A DNA stretch of 64,000 bases from Acholeplasma equifetale ATCC 29724 (GTDB taxonomy: Bacteria > Bacillota_I > Bacilli_A > Acholeplasmatales > Acholeplasmataceae): the NCBI RefSeq assembly GCF_000687735.1, contig NZ_JHXL01000004.1, positions 1 through 64,000 of the forward strand. Direction: 5' to 3'. The notes beneath the pieces are model-generated. The model had not been told where the DNA came from and did no database searches. It saw only the letters and a list, made by a program, of their open reading frames with translations. A program made the position numbers and the translations under genes. Shown in pieces: positions 7,733-16,030 of this stretch (position 1 is its first letter; every line of letters begins with the position of its first letter).

Positions 7733-8532
7733 TATTGTTCAATTAAGAAACTTTCGATAATTTGATTTAACTCGCCAGAATCTTTTAATGTTTGAATTAC
7801 TTCATTAACAATATTAAGTAGCACATTATTATTTTTTGAAACAGCAACAGCCATACCACCATCTGATTCGCCAATACCATAGTCCTTAATGATAAAACCT
7901 TCATTTTTACTAATGAAACCTAATCCTACTGGTTCTTCTAATACAACTGCGTCTAAAATGCCTTCTTTAAGATTAAAGAATAAATCATTCACGCTTACTA
8001 AGAATTGTTTTTGCACATTTGTAAATACTTCTTCGACTAATTTTTGTTGAATAGATCCTAATTGTGCACCAATACGAATATTTGATTGATTTAATGCATC
8101 AACTGAACTAAAAACATCTTCTTTAGCTTGATTAATAACAACAATTTGTCTTGCTTCATAATAAAGTTCTGAAAATGAAACTTTTTTAGCACGTTCTTCG
8201 TTTGGTGTTAATGCAGATATAACAAAGTCAACTCTATTTTCGGTTAAATCATCGATTAAAAAGTCAAAATTACGATGAATAACTCTTAAATTCTTTCCTA
8301 ATTTTTGAGCAATCTTTTTACCAATCTCAATGTCGATACCCACAACTTGAGTTTTATTATTACTGTCATTAGTTAGATACTCATATGGCGCATAGTCTGC
8401 TGATGTACCCATTGTAATAAATTCTTTATATGAATCATCGATGATGATTTCAAATACGTTACTTTCTGTGTCACATGCATTTAAACTTAATGCTGTAACA
8501 ACCATAAAAATAATTGATAATATTTTTTTCAT
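7732..8532 (-). CDS. Amino-acid ABC transporter substrate-binding lipoprotein
   Basis: A 266-residue family 3 solute-binding protein (SBP_bac_3). It has a lipoprotein signal peptide with lipobox LNAC (Cys20), so the mature protein is tethered to the outer face of the membrane. Motifs include GTSADYAPYEYL, VVGIDIEIGKKIAQKLGK and VDFVISALTPNEERAKKVSFSE, typical of the basic/polar amino-acid group. It is the first gene of the operon, directly after a T-box leader with a CGC specifier, which makes an arginine binder likely. Specificity cannot be proven from sequence alone. Confidence 0.93.
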   Translation of the reverse strand: MKKILSIIFMVVTALSLNACDTESNVFEIIIDDSYKEFITMGTSADYAPYEYLTNDSNNKTQVVGIDIEIGKKIAQKLGKNLRVIHRNFDFLIDDLTENRVDFVISALTPNEERAKKVSFSELYYEARQIVVINQAKEDVFSSVDALNQSNIRIGAQLGSIQQKLVEEVFTNVQKQFLVSVNDLFFNLKEGILDAVVLEEPVGLGFISKNEGFIIKDYGIGESDGGMAVAVSKNNNVLLNIVNEVIQTLKDSGELNQIIESFLIEQ

Positions 8533-8557
8533 GTTCTTTCTCCTTTAATTTTTCCAT

Positions 8558-8800
8558 AAAAAAAAGCCTTAAGATAAAAATCTTAAGGACGAATAAATAA
8601 TCCGTGGTACCACCTTATATTCTATAGCTCTATACTATAGCACTCATTACCTTTAACGCAGGTATACGTTTAAATCTAAGGCATATGCGTTCGATTTAAC
8701 ACTCCAAAATGCGTTCATACACGAACTTTACTGATTTTCACCCGCCATCAGCTCTCTAAAAAAGTTAAAATGTATTACTACTTTTTTTCATCGTTTGGGA
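8558..8800 (-). promoter_or_regulatory. T-box leader with CGC (Arg) specifier controlling the ABC operon
   Basis: All T-box parts are visible on the minus strand: AGUA-type start of the specifier loop (GTAGTAATAC near 8780), GGTGAAAATCAGT in stem I, GAA immediately followed by specifier CGC (8713-8711), the T-box sequence AAGGTGGTACCACGGA (8616-8601), and a terminator (CCTTAAGA/TCTTAAGG, 8567-8574 with 8581-8588) with an eight-T run. In the pheST T-box of this same window the specifier TTC also follows GAA directly, which calibrates the reading. Uncharged tRNA-Arg would therefore stabilise the antiterminator and switch on uptake. Confidence 0.92.
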
Positions 8801-8803
8801 ATG

Positions 8804-8832
8804 ATTATATGCCTTTTTAGATTAAATGAAAA
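8804..8832 (-). promoter_or_regulatory. Promoter of the T-box/ABC operon
   Basis: TATAAT (8809-8804) and TTTTCA (8832-8827), spacer 17, just upstream of the T-box stem I. Confidence 0.6.
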
Positions 8833-8867
8833 GCCTTTTTTTTATTTCACAAAATTTTACAAATTTA

Positions 8868-9380
8868 CTATAAACTTTCTGCGTATTTATGTGCAACACT
8901 ACTTGCTGCTGCAGCTGCGATTGCTCCAACAATGTCATCTAAAAATGTATGGCAATGACCATCATTTGATACCTTGTTATCAAGTTTTTTCATAATACCT
9001 GGTTTATTTTTATCAACATATCCAAAATTTGTTAAACCAATTGAACCATATACATTAACAATCGATAAAGCCAATATTTCATCGACTCCAAATAATCCAT
9101 AATCTTTCATTAAGATGGTTTGAAGTGGTTCAGAGATTTTACCTTCTTCTGCAAGCATATCAAGTTCTATACCAACTAAAATGGCATGTTGTGCTTCACG
9201 TTTTTTAATGACTCTTTCAACATGTTCCATACAAATTTCTAATGTTAAATTTGATAAATATGGTGCTTGAAGTGAGTATGTTATTTCTGCAATATCTATT
9301 AACTCAACACCTCTATTTTTTAAACGTTCTACAATTAATTCATAACGTTTTTCATCGTATAATTGATTATTTTCTGACAT
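8868..9380 (-). CDS. Phosphatidylglycerophosphatase A-like protein (YutG type)
   Basis: A 170-residue PgpA-family protein. The C-terminal half is the family core: GVDEILALSIVNVYGSIG, TNFGYVDKNKPGIMKKLD, then HTFLDDIVGAIAAAAAS, with acidic residues expected for the metal site. PgpA enzymes remove the phosphate of phosphatidylglycerophosphate to make phosphatidylglycerol. Unlike E. coli PgpA, this type lacks several membrane helices and resembles Bacillus YutG, whose exact substrate is less certain. The neighbour is a glycerophosphodiester phosphodiesterase (14-base gap), consistent with a small phospholipid-metabolism group. Confidence 0.8.
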   Translation of the reverse strand: MSENNQLYDEKRYELIVERLKNRGVELIDIAEITYSLQAPYLSNLTLEICMEHVERVIKKREAQHAILVGIELDMLAEEGKISEPLQTILMKDYGLFGVDEILALSIVNVYGSIGLTNFGYVDKNKPGIMKKLDNKVSNDGHCHTFLDDIVGAIAAAAASSVAHKYAESL

Positions 9381-9394
9381 TTTTTATCCTCCTA

Positions 9395-10069
9395 TTATAT
9401 GTCTTGTGTGAAATCTTTATCTGTTGTAAAGCATCGAACCCCTAATTGATGTAATTTTGAAACTAACTTTATATCATTCACTGTCCAAACATTTAATTCA
9501 ATTTGATGTGTAAGTATTTTTTTCATTGTTTCTTCATTGATTGCTTGATAGTGAAGAGAAAAACCAATATTAAACTTTAAAACAAACTCAAAATTATCGT
9601 CTGTTACTTTATCATCCAATAATAACATAGGTATTTTTGGATCTAGTTCTCTTAGTGAACTTAGATTTTCACGATGAAACGAAATAACCGTGAAGTTACT
9701 AAATTGATTCTCTTTATAATAATGATAGAATGATGCAATTTCTTTAACATTCATGTATTCTTTAAGTTCAATAAATAAATGTTTATTGGTTAATTTTGCC
9801 AATTCAACAAGACTTATGAGTTTAACAACCCCAAGTTTTTTTAAAACATCATAATCCGTATACTTAATTTCATGTGAAACACCATAAATACGATCCGTTG
9901 TCTTATCATGATGACAAACAAATACATCATCACTTGTCAAATGAATATCCGTTTCAATGCCAAATATATTTTCAATCTTTGATGCTGCGATAAAAGATTC
10001 CATCGTATTTTCTGTAAATTTACTTGATAAACCACGATGCATAATCCACTTGATGCCTTTATGATTCAT
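9395..10069 (-). CDS. Glycerophosphodiester phosphodiesterase (cytoplasmic, UgpQ type)
   Basis: A 224-residue GDPD-family enzyme hydrolysing glycerophosphodiesters to glycerol-3-phosphate and an alcohol. Active-site elements are visible in order: HRGLSSKFTENTMESF (His and Glu-Asn), GIETDIHLTSDD (ExD metal ligands), CHHDKTTDR (catalytic His), LFIELKE (Glu-x-Lys) and NVWTVND near the end. There is no signal peptide, so it acts in the cytoplasm. The start ATG shares an ATGA with the stop of the DUF402 gene (4-base overlap). The PgpA-like gene follows. Confidence 0.92.
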   Translation of the reverse strand: MNHKGIKWIMHRGLSSKFTENTMESFIAASKIENIFGIETDIHLTSDDVFVCHHDKTTDRIYGVSHEIKYTDYDVLKKLGVVKLISLVELAKLTNKHLFIELKEYMNVKEIASFYHYYKENQFSNFTVISFHRENLSSLRELDPKIPMLLLDDKVTDDNFEFVLKFNIGFSLHYQAINEETMKKILTHQIELNVWTVNDIKLVSKLHQLGVRCFTTDKDFTQDI

Positions 10070-10644
10070 TTTTCTTGCCTATCCTTTTTTTGACCTTTCA
10101 TTTCTTGATGATAATTAAATATTTTCTTAAATTTTTCATAATAATCCATGACATATTTTTCATCAAAAGGTGCTTTTTTAGTTTCTATCCAATGTGTCAA
10201 TTTTTTTAATGCATAATTAACAATTTCTTTGACTTCTTCTGGATAATCAAATTTAATTGAGTTTGATTCATACTCTTTTTGATCTAAAATATAATGCTTA
10301 CCGTTTGGATAGATCTTAATATCTAAATCATAGTCAATATATTTAATGGCTTCACCGTCATATATATACGGACTAGAAATATTACAGTAATAATGGATAC
10401 CATCGTTTTTTAACATCGCGATAATATTAAACCACTCATTGGGAAAGAAAAAACAAATTGCAGGTTCTTTAGTATACCAAGAACGTCCATCTTTTTCAAT
10501 GACTTTCGTTTTTTGGTTACCAGTAGCCAAATGTAAAAAACCATCTTCTATGACAAAAGATGTAATCCATACACGATGAAGCGACCCATCATGTTTATAA
10601 CTATGTATTTCTATTTTTTTACCATTTTTAAGTTTTATCATCAT
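10066..10644 (-). CDS. DUF402 nucleoside di/triphosphate phosphatase-like protein
   Basis: A 192-residue protein of the DUF402 family (Bacillus YgaC/Ntdp group), some members of which hydrolyse nucleoside di- and triphosphates using metal-binding aspartates. The core YIDYDLDIKIYPNG and the following ILDQKEYE match the family's acidic motif. The ATG at 10644 was chosen because AAAGGA lies 9 bases upstream; an upstream in-frame ATG adds a hydrophobic stretch without a ribosome site. A 4-base ATGA overlap couples it to the GDPD gene. Substrate is not predictable from the sequence. Confidence 0.75.
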   Translation of the reverse strand: MMIKLKNGKKIEIHSYKHDGSLHRVWITSFVIEDGFLHLATGNQKTKVIEKDGRSWYTKEPAICFFFPNEWFNIIAMLKNDGIHYYCNISSPYIYDGEAIKYIDYDLDIKIYPNGKHYILDQKEYESNSIKFDYPEEVKEIVNYALKKLTHWIETKKAPFDEKYVMDYYEKFKKIFNYHQEMKGQKKDRQEK

Positions 10645-10713
10645 AAATCTATCCTTTAAATAAATTATAACACATAGAAAATATAGGTTAAATGAATATA
10701 TCTTGAAAGGCAT

Positions 10714-10744
10714 AAAAAAAACCACTCTCTTTAGAAAGTGGTTT
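10714..10744 (-). terminator. Terminator at the end of the 18-gene glycan operon
   Basis: Stem AAACCACT/AGTGGTTT (10719-10726, 10737-10744) followed on the minus strand by seven T, a few bases after the PIG-L stop codon. Confidence 0.85.
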
Positions 10745-10749
10745 AAATA

Positions 10750-11598
10750 TTAGAGCATACGAGTAATTTTATTTTGTACGTCTTTTTTGAAACGATCGAT
10801 TGCATCAGAGATGAATTGTGCAACATCTAAGTTATCATCTTCAATTAATGGTGTTAAATCCATACCATAAATAACACTGTCAGCTGCATCAACAGCATGT
10901 GCAACTGCATAAGTAGCATTTGCATAGCGACGACCTGCTGTTGCTAAATCATAACGTTTAGCACCATCAATTTGTGAATCAAAAATTTCAATTAATGCAT
11001 TTGCTAAATGTGGATTTCCAGAAACATTAAATGCAACCTTTTCATCGTCATTTAACCAGTCAAGATCACGCCATACTTCACAGCCATAAACTGCTTTTGG
11101 ACGTAACTCTTTTGGCATCATACGTAGCGCTTTAATAACTTTTGTAACAACACCAATGTGTGTATCGTGCTTGTCAGCAAGGTTGTGCGTATATAAAACT
11201 TTAGGTTGAGCGTCCATTAACATTTTATACATTTCTAATACAACTTCTTGATTGTCTTTATCTTTAGTTTCTGCTGAAGTTGCATTAATGAACCCTTGAA
11301 GACCATATTCACCGATTACTGCTGCTTTTTGTTGTTCTAAGACACGAACTTGAGTCATTTCAGCATCAGTATAATTTTTATATTTTCCACCACGTGATGA
11401 TCCTGAACCGTTTGTTACAACGACACCAAAGAACCATTGATCAGGATTCTTAAAACACTTTAAGATACCGTCATAAGCGGCAATTTCGATGTCATCATGG
11501 TGAGCCATGATAGCCATATGTGTAGTACGTTTGATAGCTTCTTCTAATGGAACGTTATCTGGAACAAAAAACTTAGTTTTTTCGTTATATTTTTGCAT
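10750..11598 (-). CDS. PIG-L/LmbE-family deacetylase at the end of the glycan operon
   Basis: A 282-residue zinc-dependent N-deacetylase of the PIG-L fold, whose members remove acetyl groups from GlcNAc-containing substrates. The catalytic motif is intact: AHHDDIE (residues about 33-39, the AHPDDE equivalent) and THNLADKHDTH (the HxxDH-type metal ligand region). It is the last gene of the operon that contains MurQ and NagB. MurQ gives GlcNAc-6-phosphate, and NagB needs GlcN-6-phosphate; no NagA is encoded in the window. This protein is therefore a candidate for the missing deacetylation step, an inference from context. It is cytoplasmic, as no signal peptide is present. Confidence 0.85.
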   Translation of the reverse strand: MQKYNEKTKFFVPDNVPLEEAIKRTTHMAIMAHHDDIEIAAYDGILKCFKNPDQWFFGVVVTNGSGSSRGGKYKNYTDAEMTQVRVLEQQKAAVIGEYGLQGFINATSAETKDKDNQEVVLEMYKMLMDAQPKVLYTHNLADKHDTHIGVVTKVIKALRMMPKELRPKAVYGCEVWRDLDWLNDDEKVAFNVSGNPHLANALIEIFDSQIDGAKRYDLATAGRRYANATYAVAHAVDAADSVIYGMDLTPLIEDDNLDVAQFISDAIDRFKKDVQNKITRML

Positions 11599-11628
11599 TT
11601 TAATTCACTCTTTCTTTTTATTAAATTA

Positions 11629-12996
11629 TTATTTGACTAATTTTGGTAAGCTTGCAGCTGCAACTGATTGACCGACACGACGTGTTTTCTCATCTGGTGT
11701 AAATAAATTCATTTTCTTTCCTAATTCAGGGAATTCTTTCATTAAAGTTTCTTTTGCTACTTTAACAATAATATCTCCACCTACACCACTTAATACGCGT
11801 CCTAGTAATAAGACTTCTTCAACATCATAAAACTCTGAATAATACGCTAATCCAAATCCTAAATATGTACCAATTGTTGTATAGATATCTTGATAAATTT
11901 CTGAATTTGGATCTAAGTTTTGAACAACTTTTAATCGTTCAGCGAGTGGCATTGCATCATCGAATGTGATGCCACATTTTTCTGCTAAACGAATTACAGC
12001 ATCTTGTGAGAAATATTTATTACCTGTGCCTACATCACCACTCCATTCATCAATAGGACCTTCACTTTGGAAGTCCACTGGGACGAATGCAAGCTCATTC
12101 AACCATCCTGTGATATTACCTTTTGAGTTAATATAACCCACAGCTTCACTTGTACCCATCGCAATACCTAATAATTTTGTTTTATTTAGGCTCATTGCAC
12201 CTGCTAATGCAGTAACATCACCATCATTAGCTACTTCAATAGGTACACCATATTCATTAGCAATATCAATGTATATATTTTTAATGTGTTTATCAAATTC
12301 ATCGTCTGGAACTTGTATAAATAATGAAGCAACTTTCGCTTGATTCTTAATATAAATACCTGCACTTGAAACACCAATTGCATCTAAACGAGGCATTTGA
12401 TTTTTAGCTGTTTCGATTGCTTCACGAATATATTTTTTATGATATTCAGGATTGCTGTTTAATTTTGGATGCCATACAATTTCAGTTGAAAAAATTGGAT
12501 TTCCATCTATGACAGCTGAAACTTTCATATCTGAACCACCAGCGTCAAATCCAATTCGATAACCTTCAAGATTACGTCCGATTGGTTGATCGTTAGACTT
12601 TAATGCAGGCTTTTGAGTTGCATGAAGAACTTCAAATTTCTGATCATAAACACGACCCATAAATTTTGAATCAAATACTCGAATGCCATCTTCATAGATG
12701 TCTTTAATCGCTTCATAAATCGTTTTAGATCCTACGATGATAACTTTATATCCACCATAAATCCAAAGAAGTGATTTGACTAATCTTTCAATATAGAAGA
12801 GATTTTCATTTAAATGCTCTTCTCCTTTAAAGATGAAAGTATCATAACTTTCATTAAATCCGTCTTCTCTTTCTACAACAATAGAAATTGGCTCAGCTTT
12901 GCCACTTTCTAAAACACGTTTTTTAAAATCTTTAAAAAAGAGTATTGCTGGAGAAAAATTTGGATCAAGTTTTAGTGGAAACTTTGGAATAAACAT
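11629..12996 (-). CDS. ROK-family sugar kinase-like protein with long N-terminal extension
   Basis: A protein of about 455 residues. The C-terminal 310 residues form an ASKHA/ROK-type kinase: GFDAGGSDMKVSAVIDG (phosphate loop), AIGVSSAGIY, EVANDGDVTALAGA and LLGIAMGTSEA. About 140 residues of unrecognised sequence precede it. The ROK cysteine zinc motif (CxCGxxGCxE) is absent where expected (PVDFQSEGPIDEW). ROK kinases phosphorylate hexoses such as GlcNAc, ManNAc or glucose; the operon context suggests an amino sugar, but the substrate is unknown. The ATG at 12996 gives an 8-base spacing to GAGG; the ATG at 13002 is only 2 bases away from it. Confidence 0.78.
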   Translation of the reverse strand: MFIPKFPLKLDPNFSPAILFFKDFKKRVLESGKAEPISIVVEREDGFNESYDTFIFKGEEHLNENLFYIERLVKSLLWIYGGYKVIIVGSKTIYEAIKDIYEDGIRVFDSKFMGRVYDQKFEVLHATQKPALKSNDQPIGRNLEGYRIGFDAGGSDMKVSAVIDGNPIFSTEIVWHPKLNSNPEYHKKYIREAIETAKNQMPRLDAIGVSSAGIYIKNQAKVASLFIQVPDDEFDKHIKNIYIDIANEYGVPIEVANDGDVTALAGAMSLNKTKLLGIAMGTSEAVGYINSKGNITGWLNELAFVPVDFQSEGPIDEWSGDVGTGNKYFSQDAVIRLAEKCGITFDDAMPLAERLKVVQNLDPNSEIYQDIYTTIGTYLGFGLAYYSEFYDVEEVLLLGRVLSGVGGDIIVKVAKETLMKEFPELGKKMNLFTPDEKTRRVGQSVAAASLPKLVK

Positions 12997-13017
12997 TGAC
13001 ATTACCTCATTTCATTA

Positions 13018-13740
13018 TTATAGTCTTGATGCAGCGTCTTTATCAATATAAACAGTTACGTTTGGATGACGTTGTAATACAGATGCAGGAACATTTTCGC
13101 TAATATTTCCTTTAATCATTTCATAGACTGCATCTTTTTTATTTGAACCTGTTGCAATAACAATAATTTCTTTAGCATTCATGATTTCGCTAATTCCCAT
13201 TGTAATTGCATGTGTTGGAACTTCATCTAAAGAATTAAATAATCTTGAATTATCAATTCTAGTTTTTTCATCAAGTTTAACAACATGTGTTTTTGTATCA
13301 AATGGTGTATTTGGTTCATTAAAACCAATATGTCCATTAGAACCAATACCTAATAATTGAATATCTACTTGATTTTGTTTTAATAATTCTTGATATTCTT
13401 TTTTAGCTGTTTCATGATCTGGATTATCACCACTTGGGATAAAACAATTATTTTGATTAATATCAATATGATTGAATAATTGATTTCTCATGAAGTAATA
13501 ATAACTTTGATGATGGTTTTTTTCTAAACCTAAATATTCATCAAGGTTAAATGCTTTAACACCTTTAAAAGAAACTAATCCTTTTTTATATGCTTCAATT
13601 AAGCGATCATATAAAGGAATTGGTGTTGTACCTGTTGCTAAACCTAAATTTAAATTAGGATTTTTATTTAATCTTTCAATATAATAATTTGAAACTTCAT
13701 CATATAATTTCTCTTTTGTATCAAAAACATGTACTTTCAT
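13018..13740 (-). CDS. nagB: Glucosamine-6-phosphate deaminase
   Basis: A 240-residue NagB of the short Firmicute type (E. coli NagB is about 266 residues and has an allosteric extension). It converts GlcN-6-phosphate to fructose-6-phosphate and ammonia. Motifs: LATGTTPIPLYDRLI (phosphate binding), FNLDEYLGL (catalytic Asp), and LLGIGSNGHIGFNEP (Asp/His/Glu relay region). It lies between the GNAT gene (2-base gap) and the ROK kinase gene, and is the entry from the amino-sugar branch into glycolysis for this operon. Confidence 0.96.
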   Translation of the reverse strand: MKVHVFDTKEKLYDEVSNYYIERLNKNPNLNLGLATGTTPIPLYDRLIEAYKKGLVSFKGVKAFNLDEYLGLEKNHHQSYYYFMRNQLFNHIDINQNNCFIPSGDNPDHETAKKEYQELLKQNQVDIQLLGIGSNGHIGFNEPNTPFDTKTHVVKLDEKTRIDNSRLFNSLDEVPTHAITMGISEIMNAKEIIVIATGSNKKDAVYEMIKGNISENVPASVLQRHPNVTVYIDKDAASRL

Positions 13741-13742
13741 GA

Positions 13743-14219
13743 TTATTCATACTTCCCTCTAATTAATCTGTCGTATACATTACCTTTAAGGTCAATACGA
13801 ATTGCTTGGCATGATTTTTCATAAAATGGAATTACCTTATCGTTAACACCGCCAATGATTGCGTAACCATAACCTTCATAATACATCGCTTCTAAAGCAT
13901 GTAGCAATAAAGCTTTACCTATATTTTGACCACGAATTGATTCATCAACACCAATTGGTCCAAAATATCCTTTAGCTGTTGCATCATATGCAGCAAAACC
14001 AATAATATTGTTATCTTTAACTGCGATAAATACTTTGGGTGTTGTTTGATATAATGCACCTTTAATCTCTGATGCCCAACCTTTTGAGAAATGCTTTGTA
14101 ACAAAATTCACTACAGCATCACTATTTGGTGATAACACACGAACGATTTTTATACTTTCATCCTTAGCGTATTTATCACTATAATCTAAGTTGTATAAAG
14201 ATACTAATAAATCTTGCAT
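13743..14219 (-). CDS. GNAT-family N-acetyltransferase in the MurNAc operon
   Basis: A 158-residue single-domain GNAT protein. The acetyl-CoA pyrophosphate loop is seen in SIRGQNIGKALLLHALEA, preceded by the strand YFGPIGVDE and followed by YAIIGGVNDKVIPFYEKS. A similar acetyltransferase (YbbJ) sits next to the MurNAc genes in Bacillus subtilis, so the association is not random, but its substrate is not established. Gaps of only 2 bases separate it from murQ and nagB, so it is produced with them. Confidence 0.82.
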   Translation of the reverse strand: MQDLLVSLYNLDYSDKYAKDESIKIVRVLSPNSDAVVNFVTKHFSKGWASEIKGALYQTTPKVFIAVKDNNIIGFAAYDATAKGYFGPIGVDESIRGQNIGKALLLHALEAMYYEGYGYAIIGGVNDKVIPFYEKSCQAIRIDLKGNVYDRLIRGKYE

Positions 14220-14221
14220 GA

Positions 14222-15136
14222 TTATCCTCCAAATTTCATTGAGTTTCTTAATGCTTCTCGAATATTTCCATTATATTGATTTAAAATCTTGTTGATTTCA
14301 TTTACATCTTCAATTTTGGATATAATCGCAAAAATCGCATGTTTTACAGATTTATATTTTGCAATATATTTTTCAGCAACTTCTTGATCAACACCTGTAA
14401 CTTCAACAACAATATTAACCGCTCTTGATTCTAATTTTTTATTTGACATTTGAACGTCAATCATTAAGTTTTCATATACTTTACCGAGCTTAACCATTGC
14501 TGTTGTTGAAATCATATTTAAAATAAGCTTTTGTGCTGTTCCTGATTTCATACGTGTTGAACCTGTTAATGGTTCTGGTCCTGTAATTGCTTCAATAGGA
14601 TAATCTGCAATTTGTGAAATCACTGCATTTTCTGATGTTGTAATACTTGCAGTTTTTGCACCAATTGATTTAGCAAATTTTAATCCACCTACAACATAAG
14701 GTGTACGACCACTTGCAGCGATACCAATAACAAAATCTTTATTTGAAATATTGAATTTTTCTAAATCTTTTTGAGCGGCTTGATCATCATCTTCGGCACC
14801 TTCTACTGCGTGTCTTAATGCATAATCACCACCAGCAATAATGCCTATAACAGTATCTTCTTTTACACCAAATGTAGGAACACATTCAGAAGCATCTAAT
14901 ACACCTAAACGTCCAGATGTACCAGCACCAATATAGAATAGACGACCACCATTTGAAAGACTTTTAGTCACTTCATCAACTACTAATGCAATTTTATCTA
15001 AAACTGGTTCGATTGCTAATGGAACTTTTTTATCTTCCTCATTAATCATCTTTAATATTTCAAGTGTTGAACTCACATCCATATTCTTGGTGCGTTTATT
15101 TCTTTGTTCTGTACTAATTGACTTGATATCTACCAT
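14222..15136 (-). CDS. murQ: N-acetylmuramic acid 6-phosphate etherase
   Basis: A 304-residue SIS-domain lyase that removes D-lactate from MurNAc-6-phosphate, giving GlcNAc-6-phosphate. Diagnostic motifs: STEQRNKRT near the N-terminus, FYIGAGTSGRLGVLDASEC (sugar-phosphate binding, catalytic Glu), VEGAEDDDQAA (second catalytic Glu) and GPEPLTGSTRMKSGTAQK. The length is that of the family. It is 3 bases from the kinase gene upstream and 2 from the GNAT gene downstream, inside the long glycan operon. Its presence makes it very likely that the imported sugar contains MurNAc. Confidence 0.98.
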   Translation of the reverse strand: MVDIKSISTEQRNKRTKNMDVSSTLEILKMINEEDKKVPLAIEPVLDKIALVVDEVTKSLSNGGRLFYIGAGTSGRLGVLDASECVPTFGVKEDTVIGIIAGGDYALRHAVEGAEDDDQAAQKDLEKFNISNKDFVIGIAASGRTPYVVGGLKFAKSIGAKTASITTSENAVISQIADYPIEAITGPEPLTGSTRMKSGTAQKLILNMISTTAMVKLGKVYENLMIDVQMSNKKLESRAVNIVVEVTGVDQEVAEKYIAKYKSVKHAIFAIISKIEDVNEINKILNQYNGNIREALRNSMKFGG

Positions 15137-15139
15137 AAT

Positions 15140-16030
15140 CTAATCCCTTCTATTTTGTAATCGATAAAGCTGATAGCCGCCATATACTGCTTCACGATTA
15201 CTCATATTCAATTTAAATTTTAATTTCTTTTTTTCTAATATCTTTATGATTTCTTCTTTAACTAAAGGTGCTTTTTCGACAAACCCACCTTTTAAAACTA
15301 ATATAAATGCTTCATTCATCTTTGATTTTTTATAAGCATTTAATATTTGAGAAGAAATCTTTTTGGCTTCATTTTTTAAAAGTTTCTGGCTATATTTTAG
15401 TGATACATAGGAAGATATCAGTGAAGCAAATTCTGCAATTTCAGACTTATTTTTTTGATATATAAATGATAATAATTCTGCTCTATTTGTTGCTTTTGCT
15501 TTTTTTAATGCTTCTTTTTGTAATGGATTTAACTTTTTATTTAAATCCAGCGTTTCAAAAATATCTTCAAATAATTTCATAGAAATACTATATGCAGAAC
15601 CTGTATCACCAAATAAATGCCCATTACCACCAAAGCGATATAAATTATCATCTTTTAATGTGTAAATCATGCTGCCAGTTCCTGCAATCACATGGATTAA
15701 TGGTGCATCAGATTCTTTATTTGCATATAAACCTAAATATGCATCTGGATATATATGTGTTTTGACTTGAAACTTCGATTCAAAGAATGACTTTAATTCA
15801 TCAAGTTTTGAAACTGCTGAAAATCCAGCAATTCCCATGTATATATTTGAAACTTTTTCGTTAATTAACTCATGAATAACATCGACTAATACTGATTTAG
15901 CATTGTCATAATTTACTGCAAAATTACTTTGTCCAGCAAGGTATTCTTTGATGATGTTTCCTGTATCATCATATAAAACACCTTTTGTCTTGGTACCACC
16001 GCTATCAATTGAAATTATATATTTATTCAT
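15140..16030 (-). CDS. murK: MurNAc/GlcNAc kinase (MurK-like, BadF/BcrA fold)
   Basis: A 296-residue ASKHA kinase of the BadF/BadG group, the family of Clostridium acetobutylicum MurK and of eukaryotic NagK. Phosphate loop 1 is IDSGGTKTKGVLYD (residues 7-20), and GTGSMIY with GGNGHLFGDTGSAYSI form the second phosphate and sugar sites. MurK phosphorylates MurNAc and GlcNAc released by NamZ and NagZ, feeding MurQ. The order namZ-nagZ-kinase-murQ and the absence of a MurNAc PTS (MurP) support a MurK role. The start overlaps nagZ by 8 bases. Strict GlcNAc kinase activity is the alternative. Confidence 0.85.
   Translation of the reverse strand: MNKYIISIDSGGTKTKGVLYDDTGNIIKEYLAGQSNFAVNYDNAKSVLVDVIHELINEKVSNIYMGIAGFSAVSKLDELKSFFESKFQVKTHIYPDAYLGLYANKESDAPLIHVIAGTGSMIYTLKDDNLYRFGGNGHLFGDTGSAYSISMKLFEDIFETLDLNKKLNPLQKEALKKAKATNRAELLSFIYQKNKSEIAEFASLISSYVSLKYSQKLLKNEAKKISSQILNAYKKSKMNEAFILVLKGGFVEKAPLVKEEIIKILEKKKLKFKLNMSNREAVYGGYQLYRLQNRRD

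Noticed and set aside
5456-8000. Several plus-strand frames of 60-100 codons opposite lrgB and the amino-acid ABC genes
   Set aside because: Antisense shadows without ribosome sites or family motifs.
8821-8867. Paired GCCTTTT/AAAAGCC segments as a terminator of the PgpA-like gene
   Set aside because: The two segments are not complementary in hairpin orientation, so no stem forms.
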